Shown here in pieces: positions 1 to 4,689 of a DNA stretch of 6,458 bases. Each line of letters starts with the position of its first letter. The first letter of the stretch is position 1. The DNA is taken from assembly GCA_902462325.1 (NCBI GenBank), contig CABQBF010000145.1, forward strand, positions 1 through 6,458, given 5' to 3'. The translations under genes and the position numbers were made by a program. The notes under the pieces are model-generated. The model ran no database searches. It was not told the origin of the DNA and saw nothing but the letters and a program-made list of their open reading frames with translations. This DNA comes from an uncultured Peptococcaceae bacterium (GTDB lineage: Bacteria > Bacillota > Peptococcia > Peptococcales > Peptococcaceae).

Positions 1-814
1 TGGCCGGGCCGGTCATATATAAATGATTGTCTGCTTCGTCCCAACGCACTTGTAAATCGCCGCCGTCTAAATGCAGGCAAATCTGGCGACCGGTTCTGTC
101 GTTTAGGATGCAGGCTGTTGTGGTAGCGCAAGCACCGGTGCCGCAGGCTAGGGTTACAGCCGCGCCCCGTTCCCACACCCGCATAATGACTTCGCGCTCG
201 TTGAGTACCTGCACAAATTCCACGTTGGTTTTGCGTGGAAAGTAGGCGCTTTTTTCGATGCGCGGCCCCCAATATTCGATGGGAAAATTTTTTACGTCGT
301 CCACAAAAATCACGCAATGGGGATTGCCCATGCTGACTGCGGTAATCTGGAAGGTTTTATCTTCAATTTGAATGGTTTCGTTGACCGCTTGGCCGTTTCC
401 TGTCATGGGAATGTCTGCTTTTTCCAAAATGGGCTGGCCCATATCCACTTCCACCTGCGCCACTTTGCCTGCTTGGTCTAACAGGATGCGCGGCACCATA
501 ATGCCGGCCAAGGTTTCAATGGTCATCACGTTCTTGGGAACGATGCCCTGTTCATACACATAGCGGGCAAAGCAACGAATGCCATTGCCGCACATTTCCG
601 CTTCACTGCCGTCGCTGTTGATGATACGCATCCGAATATCGGCCTGGGCCGAAGGCAGCACCAGCAGCAAGCCGTCGGCACCGATGCCGAAATGACGATC
701 GCACAGCTCCACCGCTAACGACTGATAGAGCTTGGCTGGGATAAAATGGGCTTCGTCAAGGCAATCAATGAGGATAAAGTCATTGCCCAAACCGTGCATT
801 TTTGTAAAATTCAT
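1..814 (-). CDS. dapF: Diaminopimelate epimerase (C-terminal end cut by window edge)
   Basis: DapF interconverts LL- and meso-2,6-diaminopimelate in the cytoplasm by a two-cysteine, cofactor-free mechanism. It supplies meso-DAP for lysine and peptidoglycan. 271 codons are visible; the family is usually about 275-280, so only a few residues are missing. Seen: MHGLGNDF at residues 6-13 (N11), INSDGSEAEMCGNGIRC at 65-81 with first catalytic Cys C75, GNPH at 163-166, N197, and WERGAAVTLACGTGACA at 214-230 with second catalytic Cys C224. The spacing from E215/R216 to C224 matches the family. The start at 814 is chosen because AGGAGG (823-828 on the plus strand) lies 8 nt upstream and the N terminus MNFTKMHGLGNDF is typical; an internal ATG at codon 6 would remove conserved residues. 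Oddity: the loop usually written ERGxGxT reads ERGAAVT here, so the second Gly is Ala (residue 219). It is transcribed divergently from topB. The family call is near certain. Confidence 0.97.
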   Translation of the reverse strand, partial: MNFTKMHGLGNDFILIDCLDEAHFIPAKLYQSLAVELCDRHFGIGADGLLLVLPSAQADIRMRIINSDGSEAEMCGNGIRCFARYVYEQGIVPKNVMTIETLAGIMVPRILLDQAGKVAQVEVDMGQPILEKADIPMTGNGQAVNETIQIEDKTFQITAVSMGNPHCVIFVDDVKNFPIEYWGPRIEKSAYFPRKTNVEFVQVLNEREVIMRVWERGAAVTLACGTGACATTTACILNDRTGRQICLHLDGGDLQVRWDEADNHLYMTGPA

Positions 815-844
815 AACGGATCCCTCCTATATTGTTCAAGCCAA

Positions 845-893
845 CCGCAGCGCCAGACCGCGCCAATAAAAGAGTTGTCTGTGCGCAGCACGG
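845..893 (-). promoter_or_regulatory. Imperfect hairpin in the presumed dapF leader RNA
   Basis: Plus-strand bases 845-849, 850-853 and 854-858 can pair with 889-893, 883-886 and 877-881. This gives a 14-bp stem with a 2-nt bulge (887-888), a 1-nt bulge (882) and an 18-nt loop. Two of the outer pairs are G-U wobbles only in minus-strand RNA and would be C-A mismatches in plus-strand RNA, which fits a role in the dapF transcript. No U-run follows, so it is not an intrinsic terminator. It ends about 16 nt upstream of the dapF Shine-Dalgarno. I do not recognise it as a known riboswitch class. The pairing is seen; the regulatory function is inference. Confidence 0.35.
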
Positions 894-906
894 TATTTAC
901 TTGTTC

Positions 907-934
907 AGTATATCATAAAAATCCTAGCATACAA
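907..934 (-). promoter_or_regulatory. Candidate dapF promoter (extended -10)
   Basis: Reading the minus strand, TTGTAT (929-934) is followed after 16 nt by TATACT (907-912), which is preceded by TGA to give an extended -10 (TGnTATACT). The -10 matches the sigma-A consensus at 5 of 6 bases and the -35 at only 3 of 6. Transcription would start near 900 and give a leader of about 86 nt before the dapF ATG. This is the best sigma-A-like site upstream of dapF. Confidence 0.5.
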
Positions 935-946
935 TAGAAATTTCTA
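935..946. promoter_or_regulatory. Perfect 12-bp palindrome, possible operator
   Basis: TAGAAATTTCTA is its own reverse complement. It lies immediately upstream of the candidate dapF -35 and about 30 bp upstream of the candidate topB extended -10, so a protein bound there could affect both divergent genes. It is AT-rich, so chance is a real alternative. I do not recognise it as the site of a specific regulator. Confidence 0.3.
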
Positions 947-976
947 AAAAAATCCTGTAACCGACGGCACAATTTG

Positions 977-985
977 TGATACAAT
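977..985 (+). promoter_or_regulatory. Candidate topB-queH promoter (extended -10)
   Basis: TGATACAAT is an extended -10 (TGn followed by TACAAT, 5 of 6 matches to TATAAT). No good -35 lies 16-18 nt upstream, which is tolerated at extended -10 promoters. Transcription would start near 992, giving a leader of about 56 nt. The Shine-Dalgarno AAAGGA (1033-1038) sits 9 nt before the topB ATG. Confidence 0.45.
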
Positions 986-1047
986 AACAGGCAGACATCA
1001 GAACGAACCCATGATACTGCTTTTGGCAGATTAAAGGACGGTAGGAC

Positions 1048-3285
1048 ATGAAACTGGTTATTGCAGAAAAGCCCAGCGTAGCCCGCGATATTGCCGCGGT
1101 GCTGGGCGCCAATCAAAAACGAAACGGCTATCTGGAGGGCGGCGGGTATCAGGTTACTTGGTGCATCGGCCATCTGGTGCAGTTGGCCAATCCGGAGGAA
1201 TACGGCGAAGAATACCGGCTCTGGAAGCTGGACACGCTGCCCATTCTGCCGACGCAGTTTCAATATGAGATTGTGCCGGCTACCAAAAGTCAATTTCAGG
1301 TGGTGCAGCGGCTCATTGCGCACAGCGAGGAAATTATCTGCGCCACCGACGCCGGGCGGGAAGGACAGCTCATTTTTGAATATGTGCTGCAACTTTCCCA
1401 GCCGCCGCAGAACTGCTCCATCCGTCGGCTCTGGATTAGCTCTATGACCGACGAAGCCATCAAAGAGGGCTTTGCCTCATTAAAGGATAACGCCCAGTAC
1501 CAGCGACTTTATCAAAGCGCCCGCTGCCGCAGCGAGGCCGACTGGCTGGTGGGCATCAATTTTACCCGGCTGTTTACGCTGCGCTACGGCACCAAGCTGA
1601 CGGTGGGCCGGGTACAAACGCCTACACTGGCCCTGATTGTGGAGCGGCAGCAGGCTATCGAAGCCTTTCAGGCCGAGCCCTATTTTCAGTTAGAGGGCCG
1701 TTTTGGCACGCTGCGGGCCTTGTGGCACCGGGGCAATGTCAATCGCTTAGCACAAAAGGAGCAGGCGCTCAAGCTGCAACAGGAACTGACTGGCAGCAAC
1801 GGCACTGTGACCAAGCTGGATACCAGCCGCAAAACCGAGGATCGGCCTTTACTGTTTGATTTAACCGAACTGCAGCGGGAGAGCAACCGCCGCTTTGGCT
1901 ATACGGCCCAGGAAACGCTGAGTATTGCCCAGAGCCTTTACGAAAAGCACAAGCTGATTACCTATCCCCGCACCGACAGCCGCTATCTGACTGCCGATAT
2001 GAAGCCGCTGATTCCGCAGCTTTTGCAGAAAATCGCCGCTGTTTATCAGGAGAGCGTGCCCTTCATCAAACAGATTGCCAGTAAGAAGCTGCCGCTGGAT
2101 AAGCGCATCATCAACGACAGCAAGGTCAGCGACCACCACGCCATTATTGTAACCAACCGCATCCAACAATATCAGCCCAATCGGCTGACGCAGCGGGAAA
2201 ACAATGTGCTGAAGCTGATTATGGTTCGCATGATTGCGGCGTTATCGGGCAAGAAAATTTTTGAGGAAACAAAGCTGGAAATCACCATGGACAATCAAAA
2301 GGACACCTTCAAGGCCACCGGACGGATCATGGTGGACGAGGGCTGGACGCTGGTAGAACGCACCCTTTTGGCCAAACCGGCGGCCCAGCAGGAGGACGGC
2401 AAGGCCGGCGAACAGCAAGAGGAGGAACAGATTTTAACCGGCATTGCCTTGCATCAGCCGGTGCATCTGGACAGCATGGCGATTTTGGAAAAGAAAACCG
2501 CGCCGCCCAAGCCTTACACCGAGGCCACCTTGCTAACGGCCATGGAAAAGGCCAGTCGGGAGATTGACGATAAATCGCTGAAGGAGAGCATGAAAGGCAA
2601 GGGTTTAGGCACGCCGGCCACCCGCGCCGGTATCATTGAAAAGCTGATTACGGTGGGCTATGTGGAGCGGCGCAAGAAAAGTCTGTATCCCACCCAGCAG
2701 GGCATAACCTTTATACAGCTAGCGCCTGAGTCTATCCGTCAGGTGGAAATGACGGCCCAATGGGAGCTGGAATTGCAGGAAATTTGCGACGGCAAGGGCA
2801 ATCCGACCCGGTTTATGGAAGAAATCCGCCAGTATGTGCAGCAGATTGTGCTTGACAATCAGTCGCTGACGCAAGTACAGGCGGTGAGCCGCAAGGGCAT
2901 GCTGCGCCGGGTGGTGGGCAAATGCCCCAAATGCGGCTGCAATGTCATTGAAAGCGATAAATCCTTCTACTGCGACGGCTTTCGGCAGGCCCATCAATGC
3001 AAGTTCAGTCTTTGGAAAAATAATAAGTATCTGCAAGCCCGGGGCGTGACGTTAACCGCCGACTTGGCCAGCGAGCTGCTGGCCACCGGAAAAATGCAGG
3101 TCAACGACTTGGTATCCAAGGCCGGCAACCATTACAACGCCATCTTTTATATGGAGCCCGGCGAGCAATACGTCAATTTCCGCATGGAATTTGCGCCGCG
3201 CACACCGACACCGGCGGCTCCCACGGAAAATCAAGCGCAAGCCAATTATCGGTCATCTGAAGTAAAGGAGCATCCCAAACCATGA
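1048..3285 (+). CDS. topB: DNA topoisomerase III (type IA)
   Basis: Type IA topoisomerase that cuts one DNA strand through a 5'-phosphotyrosine and passes another through; TopB is chiefly a decatenase of replication and recombination intermediates. At 745 residues it is normal for the Gram-positive form. Domains seen: an N-terminal TOPRIM domain with the MKLVIAEKPSVA start (E7) and ATDAGREGQLIF at 99-110; the active-site motif ITYPRTDSRYL at 304-314 with catalytic Tyr306; SDHHAIIVT at 361-369; GLGTPATRA at 519-527; a single zinc ribbon with likely ligands C626, C629, C642 and C651; and a C-terminal repeat-like segment at about 660-715. The metal motif is D101-A-G103-R-E105 rather than D-x-D-x-E; to my knowledge this is common in Firmicutes TopB. 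A Gln/Glu-rich stretch at about 445-461 and a proline-rich tail from about 717 look disordered. The start is supported by AAAGGA 9 nt upstream. The stop overlaps the queH start. Confidence 0.96.
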   Translation: MKLVIAEKPSVARDIAAVLGANQKRNGYLEGGGYQVTWCIGHLVQLANPEEYGEEYRLWKLDTLPILPTQFQYEIVPATKSQFQVVQRLIAHSEEIICATDAGREGQLIFEYVLQLSQPPQNCSIRRLWISSMTDEAIKEGFASLKDNAQYQRLYQSARCRSEADWLVGINFTRLFTLRYGTKLTVGRVQTPTLALIVERQQAIEAFQAEPYFQLEGRFGTLRALWHRGNVNRLAQKEQALKLQQELTGSNGTVTKLDTSRKTEDRPLLFDLTELQRESNRRFGYTAQETLSIAQSLYEKHKLITYPRTDSRYLTADMKPLIPQLLQKIAAVYQESVPFIKQIASKKLPLDKRIINDSKVSDHHAIIVTNRIQQYQPNRLTQRENNVLKLIMVRMIAALSGKKIFEETKLEITMDNQKDTFKATGRIMVDEGWTLVERTLLAKPAAQQEDGKAGEQQEEEQILTGIALHQPVHLDSMAILEKKTAPPKPYTEATLLTAMEKASREIDDKSLKESMKGKGLGTPATRAGIIEKLITVGYVERRKKSLYPTQQGITFIQLAPESIRQVEMTAQWELELQEICDGKGNPTRFMEEIRQYVQQIVLDNQSLTQVQAVSRKGMLRRVVGKCPKCGCNVIESDKSFYCDGFRQAHQCKFSLWKNNKYLQARGVTLTADLASELLATGKMQVNDLVSKAGNHYNAIFYMEPGEQYVNFRMEFAPRTPTPAAPTENQAQANYRSSEVKEHPKP

Positions 3286-3863
3286 AAACGTTACTGCATA
3301 CCTGCTGCGCCCCCTGCTCTATCTACTGTGTGGACAGTCTGCGCCAGGAGGGCATCGAGCCGGTATCCTACTGGTTCAATCCCAACATCCATCCCTATAC
3401 TGAATACCGCAGCCGCAAGACCACGCTGGAGGAATACGCCAAGTCGATCCAGTTGCCTCTGGTTATCGACAACACCTACGGTCTGCGCAGCTTTGTGAAA
3501 GCGGTCATCGACGATTTGGACCACCGCTGCTTTTACTGTTATCGGGTACGGCTGGAGCAAACAGCGCTTTATGCCGCAGAGCATCACTTTGACTGCTTCA
3601 GCACCACGCTGCTGGTCAGCCCCTATCAAAAGCATGAAGCCCTCATCGCCGCTGGGGAAGCTGCCGCCCAAAAATACGGCGTGACCTTTCTCTATCGGGA
3701 CTTCCGCGTGGGTTTTCAGGAGGGACAGGCCAAAGCCCGGGAGCTGGGCCTTTATATGCAAAAATACTGCGGCTGCATTTTCAGCGAAGAAGAACGCTAC
3801 CGCGCCAAACAGCTAAAAAAAGAGCGGGAACGGCTCCAGCAGCAAAACACCACCCAAGTCTGA
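3282..3863 (+). CDS. queH: Epoxyqueuosine reductase QueH
   Basis: QueH (formerly DUF208) reduces epoxyqueuosine to queuosine in tRNAs with a GUN anticodon. It is the non-homologous replacement for the cobalamin-dependent QueG and carries an iron-sulfur cluster. The 193-residue length is typical. Seen: adjacent cysteines in HTCCAPC (C8, C9, C12), NPNIHPYTEY at 33-42, HRCFYCYRVRL at 81-91 (C83, C86), FSTTLLVSPYQ at 106-116, and FRVGFQEGQ at 141-149 followed by LYMQKYCGCIFSEEERY at 157-173 (C163, C165). These motifs and the paired-cysteine arrangement are diagnostic of the family; which cysteines hold the cluster is not read from sequence alone. ATGA overlaps the topB stop by 4 bases, and AAAGGAG (3264-3270, inside topB) lies 11 nt upstream, so translational coupling is likely. 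No other queuosine gene is in the window, and transcription ends at the hairpin at 3936. Confidence 0.95.
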   Translation: MKTLLHTCCAPCSIYCVDSLRQEGIEPVSYWFNPNIHPYTEYRSRKTTLEEYAKSIQLPLVIDNTYGLRSFVKAVIDDLDHRCFYCYRVRLEQTALYAAEHHFDCFSTTLLVSPYQKHEALIAAGEAAAQKYGVTFLYRDFRVGFQEGQAKARELGLYMQKYCGCIFSEEERYRAKQLKKERERLQQQNTTQV

Positions 3864-3935
3864 TACCGCGCTGGTATGCTGCGCCATCGGCCAAGGTTAA
3901 AGGCTGACAAAGCGCGCAAAGCAACGGCCAACAGC

Positions 3936-3990
3936 CAGGCCCCCGATACTAAACAAAACAGCATCGGGGGCCTGATATTTTTCTGTTCTT
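3936..3990 (+). terminator. Rho-independent terminator of topB-queH
   Basis: CAGGCCCCCGAT (3936-3947) pairs perfectly with ATCGGGGGCCTG (3963-3974) to form a 12-bp, GC-rich stem with a 15-nt loop, followed by a T-rich stretch (TATTTTTCTGTTCTTTT). It starts 73 bases after the queH stop. The convergent HD gene ends at 4000, so the same hairpin could also slow transcription from the right, but the minus-strand side has only a poor U-tract. Bases 3864-3935 before the stem show no gene or strong structure. Confidence 0.9.
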
Positions 3991-3999
3991 TTATACTAT

Positions 4000-4578
4000 C
4001 TATGCCATCTGCGCTCGGACAGCGGCTTCACAATCCCGCATGGCCAGAACGGTTTTGGCAAACAAATCGTTTAATTCCCAGCCTAACCGTTCTGCGCCCT
4101 GGCGGATGACATCCCGGGAGCAACCGGCGGCAAAGTGCTTATCTTTAAATTTGCGCTTCACGCTGTCCGCTTCCATGTCCATCACGCTTTTAGACGGGCG
4201 CATCCGGGCGCCGGCGCCGATTAGGCCGGTCAGCTCGTCTACAGCGAACAGCACCTGTTCCATCGGATGAACCGGCTCCACATCACACACCAACCCATAG
4301 CCGTGGCTGCAAACGGCGTGAATGAGCGCATCGCTGGCGCCAATCTCCTGCAATAGTTCCGGCGCTTTTTGGCAATGCTGGTCGGGATAGCATTCAAAGT
4401 CGATATCGTGCAGCAATCCGGCCAAACGCCAGAATTCCTCGTCGTCACCATAGCCCAATTCCCGGGCATACCAGCCCATGACACCTTCTAAGGTGTAGGC
4501 ATGTTCTAAATGAAAGGGCTCCTTGTTATATTTCTGCAGCAGCGCTACCGCCTGCTCTCTTGTGATATTTGCTTCCAT
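4000..4578 (-). CDS. HD-domain predicted metal-dependent phosphohydrolase
   Basis: 192-residue soluble protein of the HD superfamily, whose members hydrolyse phosphate esters of nucleotides and other substrates at a divalent-metal site. Seen: the first metal His in LEHAYTLEGVMGWYA (H26), the HD pair in LAGLLHDIDFE (H57, D58), further His at 68, 87 and 92, and the distal Asp in FAVDELTGLI (D114). The segment RMRPSK at 125-130, then SVKRKFKDKHFAAG at 139-152, marks a distinct small HD family common in Bacillota and often annotated only as an HD or HDIG hydrolase. There are no membrane segments or extra domains, so no signal-coupled output is visible. The start is fixed by AGGAGG (4587-4592 on the plus strand) 8 nt upstream. 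It lies downstream of pnp in the same orientation, but a strong terminator separates them. The fold is confident; the substrate is unknown. Confidence 0.9.
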   Translation of the reverse strand: MEANITREQAVALLQKYNKEPFHLEHAYTLEGVMGWYARELGYGDDEEFWRLAGLLHDIDFECYPDQHCQKAPELLQEIGASDALIHAVCSHGYGLVCDVEPVHPMEQVLFAVDELTGLIGAGARMRPSKSVMDMEADSVKRKFKDKHFAAGCSRDVIRQGAERLGWELNDLFAKTVLAMRDCEAAVRAQMA

Positions 4579-4609
4579 GCTAGTATCCTCCTCATATCCT
4601 ATAAAATTG

Positions 4610-4637
4610 ATTATCTGACGACTGTTCTTGTCAGCAA
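4610..4637 (-). promoter_or_regulatory. Candidate promoter of the HD-domain gene
   Basis: On the minus strand, TTGCTG (4632-4637) and GATAAT (4610-4615, 5 of 6 to consensus) are separated by 16 nt. The -35 matches at only 3 of 6 bases and overlaps the U-tract of the pnp terminator. Because that terminator should isolate the HD gene from pnp, a promoter is expected here; the exact boxes are tentative. The predicted leader is about 25 nt. Confidence 0.35.
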
Positions 4638-4670
4638 AAAAGCTGCGGACTCTGACAGAATCCGCAGCTT
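4636..4670 (-). terminator. Rho-independent terminator of pnp
   Basis: In minus-strand RNA, AAGCTGCGGA (4661-4670) pairs with TCCGCAGCTT (4640-4649) to give a perfect 10-bp stem. Four inner pairs, one of them a G-U wobble, extend it to a 3-nt loop. Six U residues follow directly (4636-4641). It lies about 20 bases after the pnp stop and should end the pnp transcript. In the plus direction the following T-run is short (CTTTTG), so activity there is less likely. Confidence 0.9.
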
Positions 4671-4689
4671 GCTTTTGCCTACCGGCCTT

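Noticed and set aside
929..986. ATACAATA present twice, exactly 50 bp apart (929-936 and 979-986)
   Set aside because: It is an 8-mer of -10-like, AT-rich composition in a promoter region. The first copy has no usable -35 for the plus strand, and two copies alone do not support a repeat element or a second topB promoter.
1013..1031. Small CTGC/GCAG hairpin in the topB leader
   Set aside because: The stem has only four pairs and a five-base loop, too weak to claim as a regulatory structure.
1011..1034. 7-codon leader open frame (ATG to TAA) upstream of topB, ending in its Shine-Dalgarno
   Set aside because: The position is suggestive of a leader peptide, but there is no Shine-Dalgarno before the ATG and no codon bias of the attenuation type; short frames like this are common by chance.
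913..1392. 159-codon minus-strand open frame across the topB start and intergenic region
   Set aside because: It lies antisense to the conserved TOPRIM coding region, resembles no family I know, has no convincing ribosome site and runs through the candidate promoters. It is a shadow of topB.
3876..4109. 77-codon plus-strand open frame after queH
   Set aside because: It spans the intrinsic terminator and the antisense of the HD gene, has no good Shine-Dalgarno and shows no recognisable motif.
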